Shown: positions 17,242 to 25,790 of the stretch, in pieces | How the letters are laid out: each line of letters starts with the position of its first letter | Position numbering within the stretch: the first letter of the stretch is position 1 | NCBI GenBank assembly: GCA_963799455.1 | Contig: CAWCXF010000007.1 | Coordinates: 1,550,001-1,614,000, forward strand | Length of the DNA: 64,000 nucleotides | Reading direction: 5' to 3' | Source of the DNA: CAWCXF01 sp963799455 | Lineage (GTDB): Bacteria; Pseudomonadota; Alphaproteobacteria; Rhodobacterales; Rhodobacteraceae | The notes under the pieces: model-generated | What the model was told of the DNA's origin: nothing | Seen by the model: the letters and a program-made list of their open reading frames with translations, nothing else | Database searches by the model: none | Program-made: the position numbers and the translations under genes

Positions 17242-20200
17242 TCAGGCCAGGATGTCGTCCAGGCCGAGGCCGGTGAAGTCCTTCAGGATCAGCACGTCGC
17301 CGCCGCCGAAGTCGATCACCGTGTCGCCGCCCGTCACCTCGGCGCGGTCGAGCACCTCGCGCGCCGAGACCCCGCCCAGGAACGCGAGCGCGTCGCGGCC
17401 CTCGAAGCCCCGCACCGTGTCGCGGCCCATCTTGGCCTCGTCGAAGACGAACACGTCCGCCGCGCCGCGTCGCCCCGTCAGCGTCCCGTCCTGGACCGCC
17501 AGCGTGGCCTCGACCTCGCCCAGCGCGCGACCCCGGGCGTCGGCCCGGTCGTAGAAGGTCGCGCCGACCTCGATGGCGTCGCCGCGCTTGAGCCTGAGCC
17601 CGCCGAGGAAGTTGCCGCCGTTGTCGCCGAACAGCGCGTAGGGCGCGTCGTTCTCGACGCGCAGCACCTTGCCGTCGAGCGACATCTCGGCGCTCCGGAC
17701 GCCCCCCATGCCGGGCGCCGCCGAGACGCCGAGGTTGAGCCCCGCGACCGCGTCCGCGTCGATCACGCTGCGCTCGCCGAGCGTCACCACGGCCTTGTTG
17801 GAGCGCGTGTCGACCAGCGTCAGCTCGCCATCCGCCGCCGCGGCCGGCGCGGGCTCGGGCGCCGGCTTCGAGCCGCCGCCCGAGTTGCCGCCCGAGTTGC
17901 TCCCGCCCGAGGAGGCCTGCGAGGTCGAGACGCCGAGATAGACGCGCGCCATGTCGCTCGACCCGTCGGCCCCGAACACCCGGTAGGAGAACGCGTCCTT
18001 GCCGTCGAAGCCCTCGTCGAAGGCGTAGGTGATCTGCGAGCCGTCGCGCGACAGGCTGACCTCGCCGTCCATCGCGCCGCGGAAGATCTCGACGCGCCCG
18101 TCATGCCCGCCGTCGTTCTTCAGGAGCTGCGCCACGTCGAAGGTGACGCTGCCGCCGCCGCCCTTGGCGTCGATGTCGGAGGCGTCGAAGGACAGCGCGT
18201 CGTTCTTCGCGTCCGCCTTGGTGCCCACCGGCTTCGGCGCCGGCTCGGGCTTGGGTTCGGGCTTCGAGCCGCCGCCGGAGCCGCCGCCCGAGGACACCGC
18301 CGAGGTCGAGATCTCGACATAGGCGCGCGCGGTGTCGCTCGACCCGCCGGCGCCGGACACGCGGTAGGAGAACGCGTCCTTGCCGTCGAAGCCCTCGTCG
18401 AAGGCGTAGGTGATCTGCGAGCCGTCGCGCGACAGGCTGACCTCGCCGTCCATCGCGCCGCGGAAGATCTCGACGCGCCCGTCATGCCCGCCGTCGTTCT
18501 TCAGGAGCTGCGCCACGTCGAAGGTGACGCTGCCGCCGCCGCCCTTGGCGTCGATGTCGGAGGCGTCGAACTTGAGGAAGTCGTTGGAGGCCTTCGCCTT
18601 CTCGCCGCCGGTGGGCTCGGGCTTCGGCTCGGGCTCGGGCTCGGGCTCGGGCTTGGGCTCGGGCTGGGGCTGGGGCTCGGGCTTGGGATCGGGCTTCGAG
18701 CCGCCCGTCACGAAGGGCGAGGAGGCCGCGCCGGCGTCGGTGTTCTTCGATCCCTTCTGGACGTGGATCTCGTCGAGCCCCGCCTGGCGCGAGCGGCCCG
18801 AGAGGTAGATCGTGTAGTCGCCGGGGCCGTCCACCTCGAAGCTGGCCTGGGTCTTCCTGTCGTTGGCGTCGAAGGTCGAGCCCCACAGCCAGCGCTCGGC
18901 GCCGCCCGAGAAGTAGAGCTTCTTCCAGCCGGACGGATCCTCGTCCGAGGGCCCGGCCGCGACGTAGAAGTCGTTGTTGCGGTCCGAGGGCTCGCCGGTC
19001 CGGGGCTTCATCGCGCGCAGGCTGATGAAGTAGCGGCCCGCCACGTCGGCCTCGTCGCCGTCGATGCGGAAGGTGTATTCGAGCGGGCCGGTCGCCGGCG
19101 AGCCCGCGTCGCGCACGTTGAAGTAGTCCTTGCCCGTGTCGAACAGCAGGTAGCCGTCGCCCTTGTAGCCCTTCAGGTCGGTCTTCAGCTCCCAGGTGTC
19201 GTTGCCCGAGGCGCGCGGGTTCACGAACGCCCCGTCCTCGGCCTGCATCACGACGAGGCCGTCCTTCATGCGGTGGATGCCGGCGGCGTCGCCGTCGAAG
19301 TCCTTCGAGTTCGTCAAGTCCTGCTCCTTGCCGGGGTTGCCCGCCTCGGGCTTCTGCACGAGGGCGGGCTTGTCCACGCCGGGGTTCGCCTCCGGCTTCT
19401 CGATGACGGGCGTCTGCGGGGTCGGCTTCTCGGCCGGGGCCTTGCCGCCGGTCCGCTCGACCGCGACCGCCCATTCGCGGCCCCCGTCGTAGGGGGCCTC
19501 GCCGATCGAGACCTTGCCGCCGCCCGCGACCGTGCCGCCGTCGCGGCTCTTGCCGCTGAGGGGGTCGTACCAGGTGACCGCGTAGGCGCCCGACTGGCCC
19601 GACAGGTCGAGCGTGGCGCCGCCGCCCTGGGGCAGGTAGATCGCGTAGGCGCGGCCCGGATCGGCCAGCACCTGGTCGGCGCCCTTGGTGCCCGTGGTCA
19701 GGCCGTCGGCGTCCTCCATGCGTCCCAGGGGGAGATCCTCGAAGAAGGCGCGGGCATGGCCGGCCACCGCGTAGAGCTTGTCGCGGGTCGAGAAGTCCTC
19801 GACCACCAGGTCGCCCCCCTTGCCGCCCTGGGTGCGGTAGCCGAAATACCACTCCGCGCCCGAGCCGCCGTCCATGTAGAAGCGCCACAGCGTGTCGCGC
19901 AGCTCCTCGTAATTGCGCTGCCAGCCGGCGTCGCCCTCGGCCGCCGCGCCGACGGTCGCGCTGCCCGGCTCGTCGAGGAAGGCCACCGCGGCGCGGCCCT
20001 TGCTCTCGGCGCCGCCGAGGTAGCGGTCGAGGTCGGGCACCTCGCTCGCCGAGCTGGTCTGGAAGGACAGCACGTCGAGCGTGTCCTCGCCCTGGAAGGC
20101 CGCGAAGCGCGACTGCTGGGTGGGGTAGGTGTGCAGCGCGACCGGGTGGTCGTAGGGGTCGAGCGCCTTGAGCGCCTTGGACTGGGCGCGGATCTGGCCG

Positions 20201-21198
20201 GGGGTGTTGGTGTTCTCCTCGCCGAGGTTCCAGATGACGCCGTTGTTGGCGCCGAAGCGCGCCACCATCTCGCGCATGAACAGCGCCCGCTCGGTGCCCA
20301 TCTCGCCGTCGTTGAGCAGGTAGTCGTTCTCGGTCTCCTGCAGGAAGAGGTGCAGCACGATGCCGCGCTCCTGCATGTGCTCGAACAGGCGCTCCCACTG
20401 GTCGAGCTTGGAGACGTCGAAGGCGCGCGCCTCCTCCGTCAGGTTCATCGAGCCGCGCGAGTTGCCGGCGTTCTTGCGCACCTCGTCGAGGTCCGTGGCG
20501 GCCCAGGGCCAGACGTCCTGGCCGTCGCCGCCGACGTTCATCAGCATCATGTAGGCCGAGTTGACGCCCTGGTCGGCGAGGTAGTTGACCGCCCCGACGA
20601 TGCCGCGGCCCTCGCCGCCGGCCCAGGTCGGGTCGCCCTTCTCGAAGTTGCGCTCATGGGGCCGGTAGTCGTGGGTGCCCGGCGTGTTGTCGAAGCCCGA
20701 ATAGGCGAGGAAGTTCTCGGGGCTGCCCACGCCCGACTTGAGGAAGGTCGAGCCGTCGCCGGCGAAGCCGAGATACCGGTCGCCGTCGTACTCGAGGAGG
20801 CCCTTCGCCCTCAGGTCGTCGCCCGACTTGTCGCTCTGGCCGATCTGGAACGAGCCGGTCTCGCCGTCCATCGCGCCGCCCGAGGCGCCGGCCTTGGGGT
20901 TCGCGGCCACCGCCACGCCGTCGCCCTTGCGGAACGAGGCCTCCCACGTCCAGCGCCCGGTCTCGGGCGGGTTGAAGTTCGCGCGCCACACATTGCCCGC
21001 CGAGGCGCCGCTGTCGGCCGCGTCGCCGTCGGCCGCGAAGTAGCCCGGAACCTTGATCACCTTGCCCGTGTCCGCGTTGCGGAACGTCACGTCGAGCCGC
21101 TGGTCGAGGAACGTCCTCGCGTCCTCGCGCCCCGCGGGCCCCTGGAATTCGAGCGTCACCTTGTGCCACTGCCGCAGCTCGCCGCCGACTTTCGCCAT
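17242..21198 (-). CDS. Large type-I-secreted glycoside-hydrolase-like protein (DUF5060 / TIM barrel / Ig-like repeats)
   Basis: 1318 residues with no N-terminal signal peptide; the ATG at 21198 follows AGGGGGA. In order: a DUF5060-like beta domain (about 8-100, WHKVTLEFQGP to TGRWTWEASF); a TIM-barrel glycosidase-like region (about 135-480) with WNLGEENTNT near 324 and FLDEPGSA near 409 as candidate catalytic Glu segments; a collagen-binding-like beta domain (about 500-585, IYLPQGGGATLDLSG); a carbohydrate-binding-like module (about 650-835); a Pro/Glu linker; two near-identical cadherin-like repeats (about 890-1110); and a serralysin-like tail with DVFVFDEAKMGRDTVRGFEG. The tail predicts type I export. 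No transporter is adjacent. The polysaccharide target is unknown. Confidence 0.82.
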   Translation of the reverse strand: MAKVGGELRQWHKVTLEFQGPAGREDARTFLDQRLDVTFRNADTGKVIKVPGYFAADGDAADSGASAGNVWRANFNPPETGRWTWEASFRKGDGVAVAANPKAGASGGAMDGETGSFQIGQSDKSGDDLRAKGLLEYDGDRYLGFAGDGSTFLKSGVGSPENFLAYSGFDNTPGTHDYRPHERNFEKGDPTWAGGEGRGIVGAVNYLADQGVNSAYMMLMNVGGDGQDVWPWAATDLDEVRKNAGNSRGSMNLTEEARAFDVSKLDQWERLFEHMQERGIVLHLFLQETENDYLLNDGEMGTERALFMREMVARFGANNGVIWNLGEENTNTPGQIRAQSKALKALDPYDHPVALHTYPTQQSRFAAFQGEDTLDVLSFQTSSASEVPDLDRYLGGAESKGRAAVAFLDEPGSATVGAAAEGDAGWQRNYEELRDTLWRFYMDGGSGAEWYFGYRTQGGKGGDLVVEDFSTRDKLYAVAGHARAFFEDLPLGRMEDADGLTTGTKGADQVLADPGRAYAIYLPQGGGATLDLSGQSGAYAVTWYDPLSGKSRDGGTVAGGGKVSIGEAPYDGGREWAVAVERTGGKAPAEKPTPQTPVIEKPEANPGVDKPALVQKPEAGNPGKEQDLTNSKDFDGDAAGIHRMKDGLVVMQAEDGAFVNPRASGNDTWELKTDLKGYKGDGYLLFDTGKDYFNVRDAGSPATGPLEYTFRIDGDEADVAGRYFISLRAMKPRTGEPSDRNNDFYVAAGPSDEDPSGWKKLYFSGGAERWLWGSTFDANDRKTQASFEVDGPGDYTIYLSGRSRQAGLDEIHVQKGSKNTDAGAASSPFVTGGSKPDPKPEPQPQPEPKPEPEPEPEPKPEPTGGEKAKASNDFLKFDASDIDAKGGGGSVTFDVAQLLKNDGGHDGRVEIFRGAMDGEVSLSRDGSQITYAFDEGFDGKDAFSYRVSGAGGSSDTARAYVEISTSAVSSGGGSGGGSKPEPKPEPAPKPVGTKADAKNDALSFDASDIDAKGGGGSVTFDVAQLLKNDGGHDGRVEIFRGAMDGEVSLSRDGSQITYAFDEGFDGKDAFSYRVFGADGSSDMARVYLGVSTSQASSGGSNSGGNSGGGSKPAPEPAPAAAADGELTLVDTRSNKAVVTLGERSVIDADAVAGLNLGVSAAPGMGGVRSAEMSLDGKVLRVENDAPYALFGDNGGNFLGGLRLKRGDAIEVGATFYDRADARGRALGEVEATLAVQDGTLTGRRGAADVFVFDEAKMGRDTVRGFEGRDALAFLGGVSAREVLDRAEVTGGDTVIDFGGGDVLILKDFTGLGLDDILA
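17981..18189 (-). repeat. 209-bp intragenic direct repeat, copy near the C-terminus
   Basis: Base-for-base identical to 18362-18570, 381 bases away. It encodes the core of one cadherin-like repeat (FDASDIDAKGGGGSVTFDV to DAFSYRV). Identity even at silent positions indicates recent duplication or gene conversion. Confidence 0.97.
18362..18570 (-). repeat. 209-bp intragenic direct repeat, copy nearer the N-terminus
   Basis: Partner of 17981-18189. Outside the 209 bases the two domain copies diverge (for example SGAGGSSDTARAYVEIS versus FGADGSSDMARVYLGVS), so the identity has sharp edges. Confidence 0.97.
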
Positions 21199-21972
21199 GA
21201 AGAGTTCCCCCTGTCGTCCGCTTTGCGTGTCCCAGTCCTCGGCCGGGCGAGCGCCGCTCCCGCTCGCCTGGGCGACGCGCTGGAACGGCCATGCTCGGCC
21301 GGCATGGGGAATGGGGCGATGGCGGTGAACAAAACCCTAAAGGAAAGGCGATCCAATTCGATAAACTGAGGACGGCGGAACGATGCCGGCCCGCGCGGCG
21401 GCGGCGAAAGCCGGCTCGCAACGCCGCCGGGAAAAACCTTGAGAATCAATGGTATGATTGGATCGACCCGGGCCGCGACCCCGATCCCGGAGGTCGGCAG
21501 GATCGCGCTTCCACACGGGGGCGTGAGGATCGTGTCGGCGAAAGATCGCCGATGAGGATTCGCCTCGGCGCCGACGCGCCGAGCAAACGCCGCCCGGCCA
21601 TCCATTCTCGCCGCCGTCCACGAGTGGACGCATCCGCGGCCTTGACGCAGCGTCCGCCAATGCGGCGGGGATGGGGCCGGAGCCGACGGGCCGTCCGCGT
21701 GCAGCGGCCGCCGGAGCCGCGCGGCGGACGGGCCCCGTCCGCCTCGATCGGTCCGGGCGGTCGAGCCGTCGCGGCGCGCCCCGCCTCGCGGCCGCTCCGG
21801 GCGCGCGTGGCGAGGCGCCGGCCCTCGGCGCCGCCCGTCGTTTACCTTGCCGAAACGCCCTCTCCCTTAGTCGCTTGCGAGGCCGGCGCCGGCACGACGC
21901 CCCCCCCCGCGCGAGGATCCCCGAGCCCATGTCCCCCTCCCGACCTTCCCTCGCCGCGGGCGCGGTCCGGCC
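21199..21972. other. Long divergent intergenic region
   Basis: 774 bases between the secreted hydrolase and the hybrid kinase. The part from about 21310 to 21560 is distinctly less GC-rich than the rest of the window, as expected for promoters. It holds a small inverted repeat AATCA-atggta-TGATT at about 21444-21459. I see no certain -35/-10 pair and no credible gene. Confidence 0.5.
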
Positions 21973-24474
21973 GTGACGCTGCGCGCGAAGCTCGTGGCCT
22001 TCGCGCTGTGCAGCGTGCTGCTGGCCACCGGCCTGACGGCCGCGATCGCGATCGCGATCGACTTCAGGCGCTCCGCCGAGGCCTTCGAGCGCCAGACGGC
22101 CAGCCTCGCCCAGGCGACCGCGCGCATCGCCTACCTGACCGTGTGGGATCCCGATCCGGTGGCGCTGGAGCGGATCGCCAGCGGCACGATGTCGAACGAA
22201 GGCGTGCTGGCGATCCGCATCGTGGGGCCCGACGGCCGGGTGCTCGCCGAGCGCGGCGAGGCGGGGCTGTGGACGCGCTCCGCCGCCTTCGTGGGCGACG
22301 TGCTGGCCGCGCGCGGGCCTCGCGCCGAGCACGCGGCGGACGCCTCGCTCGCCGCGGCGCCGCTGGCGGGGCGCGGGGCGGAGCCCGCCGGGCACGTCCT
22401 GCTGGCGCGCTCGACGCGCGCGCTCGATGTGCAGCTCGCCCAGCGCGTGCGCGAGTTCACGCTGCTGACGCTGCTCGCGCTGGCCCCCGTCTGCGCCGCC
22501 GCCTGGGCGCTCGCCGCGCGCATCGCCGGGCGCGTGACGCGGCTCGCGCGGGCGGCCGACCAGGTGGCCGACGGCGAGCGCGCGGTGCCCATCCCGGTCG
22601 AGGGGCGCGACGAGGTCGCGCATCTCGGAGCGTCCTTCGCGCTGATGCTGGGGCGCCTGTCCACGGTGATCGCCGAGCGCGAGGCGCTCGCCGCCTCGCT
22701 CGAGGGGAAGGTGGCCGAGCGCACCGCGGCGCTCGCCGCGCGCGAGCGGGTGCTGGCCCAGGCGCTGAACGGCGCGCGCCGCGCAGCCCAGACCAAGTCC
22801 GAGTTCCTGGCCACCATGAGCCACGAGATCCGCACGCCGATGAACGCCATCCTCGGCATGGCGGGCCTGCTCCTGGAGACCGATCTCGACCCCGAGCAGC
22901 GCGGCTACGCCGAGACCGTCTCGGGCGCGAGCGCGGCGCTCCTGCAGATCATCAACGACATCCTCGACCTGTCGAAGGCCGAGTCGGGCGAGCTGGAGAT
23001 GGTGCGCGAGCCCTTCGATCTGCGCCGCGTGGTGGAGGACACCGCCGCGCTGCTGGCGCTCCAGGCGGCCGAGAAGGGCGTCGAGGTGGTCGTGGACCTG
23101 GACCCGTCGCTGCCCGACCGGCTCATCGGCGACGAGGGGCGGCTGCGCCAGATCCTGGTCAACCTGCTCGGCAACGCGGTCAAGTTCACCGATGCGGGCC
23201 ACGTGCGGATCCGCGTCGAGGGGCGCGCGCCGACGGGCGGGGGGCCTTCGGGCGAGGTGGACCTCAGCGTCGCGGTCGAGGACACCGGGATCGGCATCGC
23301 GCCGCAGGCGCTGGGCCGCATCTTCGAGCCGTTCCGGCAGGCCGACGGGACGATCAGCCGCCGCCATGGCGGCACCGGCCTCGGCCTGGCGATCGCGCTG
23401 CGCCTCGCGCGGCTGATGCGCGGCGACCTCGGCGCGCGATCGACGTTGGGTGAGGGCTCGGCCTTCACGCTCGCGCTGCGCCTGCCGGCCGAGGCCGCGG
23501 CGCCCGGGCCGCGGCGCCCGGCGGCCGGGCGCCGCGTGCTGGTGGTGGACGGCTGCGCGGTCGCGCGCGAGGCGCTCCTGCGCCAGGTCGAGGGGCTCGG
23601 CGCCACGGGGGTGGGGGCCGCGAGCGTGCCCGAGGCGCTGGCGGCGATGGACGGCGGCGCGGCGGGGCCCGCGCCCGCGCCCTGGCGCGGCGCGTTCGAC
23701 CTGGCGCTCGTCGACCGCGCCGAGGCCGGCGAGGGGCTCGAATGGGCGGCCGAGCTGCCCGCTCGCCTGGGCGAGGGGGCCGCGCTGGTGATGATGACGG
23801 CCCAGCCCCTGATGGCGCCGCGCCGCGCGCTGGCGGCGAGCGGCGTCGCCGGCACCCTGGCCAAGCCGGTGCGGCTGCACCACCTCACGCGCCTGCTGGT
23901 GGACGGCGCGGCGCCGGCGCCCCCCCACGGCGCGCGCCTCGCATCGCCGCCCGAGACCACGCCCCAGCCCACGCCGGCGCCCATGCCCGAGCCCATGCTG
24001 GTGCCCATGCCGGTGCCGGTGCCCGCCCCGGCCGAAGGCGCGCCGGCGCCCGACGCCTTCGCGGTCCTGGTCGTCGAGGACAACCGCACCAACCGCGCGC
24101 TGGTCGCGGCGATGCTCAAGCGCGAGCCGGTCGCGCTGAGCATGGCCTGCGACGGCGCCGAGGCGGTGCGCGCCTTCGAGGAGCGCGCGTTCGGCCTGAT
24201 CCTGATGGACCTCTCGATGCCGGGGATGGACGGGCTCGAGGCCACCCGCCGCATCCGCGCCATCGAGCGCGGCGCGCGGCGCACGCCGATCGTCGCGCTC
24301 ACCGCCAACGCGATGGACGGGGACCGGGCGCGCTGCCTCGAGGCCGGCATGGACGGCTTCCTGTCGAAGCCCATCGCCAAGGCCGACCTGATCGCGGCCA
24401 TCGCCGAGCGCCGCGCCGCGCACGGGCCCGCCGCGGCCGCCCGCCCGCGCCTCGCCTCGGCCGCCTCGAGCTGA
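21973..24474 (+). CDS. Hybrid sensor histidine kinase with two receiver domains
   Basis: 833-residue membrane signalling protein. TM1 is near residues 7-28, followed by a periplasmic sensor of about 130 residues, TM2 near 158-178, HAMP, then a coiled coil. HisKA carries MSHEIRTPMNAILGM with the phospho-acceptor His at 284. HATPase_c shows NLLGNAVKFTD, DTGIGIAPQALGRIF and GGTGLGLAI. A first receiver (about 515-635) reads VVDG where the acidic pair VVDD is expected, but it keeps an Asp (LALVDR) and the Lys (LAKPV). After a Pro-rich linker of MPEP/MPVP repeats, the second receiver is canonical (VVEDNRTN, LILMDLSMPGMDG with Asp 746, KPI). No cognate regulator gene is next to it. The signal is unknown. 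Confidence 0.92.
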   Translation: MTLRAKLVAFALCSVLLATGLTAAIAIAIDFRRSAEAFERQTASLAQATARIAYLTVWDPDPVALERIASGTMSNEGVLAIRIVGPDGRVLAERGEAGLWTRSAAFVGDVLAARGPRAEHAADASLAAAPLAGRGAEPAGHVLLARSTRALDVQLAQRVREFTLLTLLALAPVCAAAWALAARIAGRVTRLARAADQVADGERAVPIPVEGRDEVAHLGASFALMLGRLSTVIAEREALAASLEGKVAERTAALAARERVLAQALNGARRAAQTKSEFLATMSHEIRTPMNAILGMAGLLLETDLDPEQRGYAETVSGASAALLQIINDILDLSKAESGELEMVREPFDLRRVVEDTAALLALQAAEKGVEVVVDLDPSLPDRLIGDEGRLRQILVNLLGNAVKFTDAGHVRIRVEGRAPTGGGPSGEVDLSVAVEDTGIGIAPQALGRIFEPFRQADGTISRRHGGTGLGLAIALRLARLMRGDLGARSTLGEGSAFTLALRLPAEAAAPGPRRPAAGRRVLVVDGCAVAREALLRQVEGLGATGVGAASVPEALAAMDGGAAGPAPAPWRGAFDLALVDRAEAGEGLEWAAELPARLGEGAALVMMTAQPLMAPRRALAASGVAGTLAKPVRLHHLTRLLVDGAAPAPPHGARLASPPETTPQPTPAPMPEPMLVPMPVPVPAPAEGAPAPDAFAVLVVEDNRTNRALVAAMLKREPVALSMACDGAEAVRAFEERAFGLILMDLSMPGMDGLEATRRIRAIERGARRTPIVALTANAMDGDRARCLEAGMDGFLSKPIAKADLIAAIAERRAAHGPAAAARPRLASAASS

Positions 24475-24563
24475 CGCGCCGGCGCGCGGCGCGGATCCCG
24501 GGCGGGGCACGGGGCCGCCCGCCGCCGCCTCGGCCGCGCCCTCGCGGCGGCCGTCGCGGGCGT

Positions 24564-24592
24564 TTGACAAGCCTCCGAACGCCCACCACAAG
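24564..24592 (+). promoter_or_regulatory. Possible promoter for the ROK kinase/hexosaminidase operon
   Basis: A perfect TTGACA (24564-24569) with a 17-base spacer to CACAAG (24587-24592), which matches only half of a -10 box. It lies about 40 bases upstream of the first possible start (ATG 24632). Confidence 0.35.
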
Positions 24593-24631
24593 GCGTCCGG
24601 GCAGGGGCGGCGGCAGGCGGGAGGCTGTGGC

Positions 24632-24748
24632 ATGACGACCGAGGCGAGGGCCCGCGCGCGGCGCCGGATCACGCGGCGGCCGGGATCCGCGCGCCGCGTC
24701 GCCCCGCCGCGCCCGCCTCGAACCGGCGCCCCGGCACGGCCCGCTTGA
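24632..24748 (+). CDS. Possible 38-residue Arg-rich leader ORF
   Basis: ATG at 24632 follows GGGAGG with good spacing and encodes 38 residues, very Arg-rich (starts MTTEARARARRR). Its TGA overlaps the TTG start of the ROK kinase (TTGA), the coupling style seen throughout this window. It has no recognisable domain. It could be a genuine small coupled gene, or simply the translated leader that delivers ribosomes to the weak TTG start. High GC makes chance ORFs common, so confidence is low. Confidence 0.3.
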   Translation: MTTEARARARRRITRRPGSARRVAPPRPPRTGAPARPA

Positions 24749-25659
24749 CCTGCGGCGCCATCGACCTCGGCGGCACCAAGATCGGATCGTGCCTGTTCGA
24801 CGGCGCGCTGCGGCCGATCCGCTCGCGCCGCGCGCCCACGCCCTCGACCGGCTTCGGCGCCCTGCTCGACGCGGTCTCGGACGAGATCGACTGGCTGACG
24901 CGGGAGGCGGGCGATCCCTGGCTGCCGGTGGGCATCGGGCTGCCCGGCGCCGTCGATCCCGCGACCGGCGCGGCGATCGCGGCCAACCTGCCGCCGGGGG
25001 CGGACCGCCTCGGGGCGGCCCTGGCGGAGCGCTTCGGCCGCGACTTCACGCTCGCCAACGACGCCGCCGCCTTCGCCGTCTCCGAGGCGCGGGACGGGGC
25101 GGGGGAGGGGGTGCGGCTGGCGCTGGGCCTCGTGATCGGCACCGGGATCGGCGCGGCGCTGTGCATCGACGGCCGTCCCGCCCCGCGCCATCTCGGGCTC
25201 GGCGTGGAGATCGGCCATGTCGGCATGCCGGCGGCGGCGCTCGCGCGCCACGACCTGCCGGTCTGGCCCTGCGGCTGCGGCCGGCCGGGCTGCGTCGAGG
25301 CCTATCTCGGGGGCGCGGGCCTCGCGCGGATCGCGCGCGAGCGCGGCGGCCGTCAGGCCACGGGGCGCGAGGTCGGCCGCGCGCTCGCCGCGGGCGAGCG
25401 CGCGGCCGAGGAGGCGGCCGGGATCTGGGCCGACCTCGCCGGCGAGTGCCTGCGCACGCTCCAGCTCATGCTCGACCCGGGCTGCGTGGTGCTGGGCGGC
25501 GGGCTCTCGCTCCTGCCGGGCGCCGTCGAGCGGCTGAGCGAGGCCGCGCGCCGCCACGCCCTGGGGCGGATCCCCGCCCCCGACATCCGGCTGGCCCGCC
25601 ACGGCCCCGTCAGCGGCGCCCGCGGCATGGCGATCCTGGCGATCGAGGCGTCGTGCTGA
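24745..25659 (+). CDS. ROK-family sugar kinase, probable N-acetylglucosamine kinase or glucokinase
   Basis: 304-residue cytoplasmic kinase. The N-terminus has the phosphate-binding GAIDLGGTKIGSCLFDG. GIGLPGAVDPATG, ANDAAAFAVSEA and GLVIGTGIGAALCIDG follow. The ROK signature zinc site is present as EIGHVGMP followed by CGCGRPGCVEAYLGG. The start is TTG at 24745, placing GAIDLGG three residues in as the family requires; no ATG is available. The GH20 hexosaminidase downstream argues for GlcNAc as substrate, giving GlcNAc-6-phosphate for glycolysis or cell-wall recycling. Substrate is inference. Confidence 0.9.
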   Translation: MTCGAIDLGGTKIGSCLFDGALRPIRSRRAPTPSTGFGALLDAVSDEIDWLTREAGDPWLPVGIGLPGAVDPATGAAIAANLPPGADRLGAALAERFGRDFTLANDAAAFAVSEARDGAGEGVRLALGLVIGTGIGAALCIDGRPAPRHLGLGVEIGHVGMPAAALARHDLPVWPCGCGRPGCVEAYLGGAGLARIARERGGRQATGREVGRALAAGERAAEEAAGIWADLAGECLRTLQLMLDPGCVVLGGGLSLLPGAVERLSEAARRHALGRIPAPDIRLARHGPVSGARGMAILAIEASC

Positions 25660-25790
25660 CCGGCCGCCCCGCAGGACGGCACGCCGCGCTCGGCCACGCG
25701 ACCGCCGACGGGGCCGAGGGCGCCCCCGTCGGGCCTGTGCGCGTCGGCGTCCGCCTCCGGGACGCGCCGCGGCCGGAGCCTTCGGCGTGA
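25653..25790 (+). CDS. Possible 45-residue ORF bridging the kinase and hexosaminidase genes
   Basis: GTG at 25653 overlaps the kinase stop by seven bases, and its TGA overlaps the GTG of the next gene (GTGA). It has no known domain and an Ala/Gly/Arg composition typical of chance frames. Exact tiling at both ends could mean a real coupled small gene or a translational relay. Low confidence. Confidence 0.25.
   Translation: MLTGRPAGRHAALGHATADGAEGAPVGPVRVGVRLRDAPRPEPSA

Noticed and set aside
21337..25602. Minus-strand open frame of 1421 codons antisense to the hybrid kinase and ROK kinase
   Set aside because: No recognisable domains; plus-strand genes there have full motif sets.
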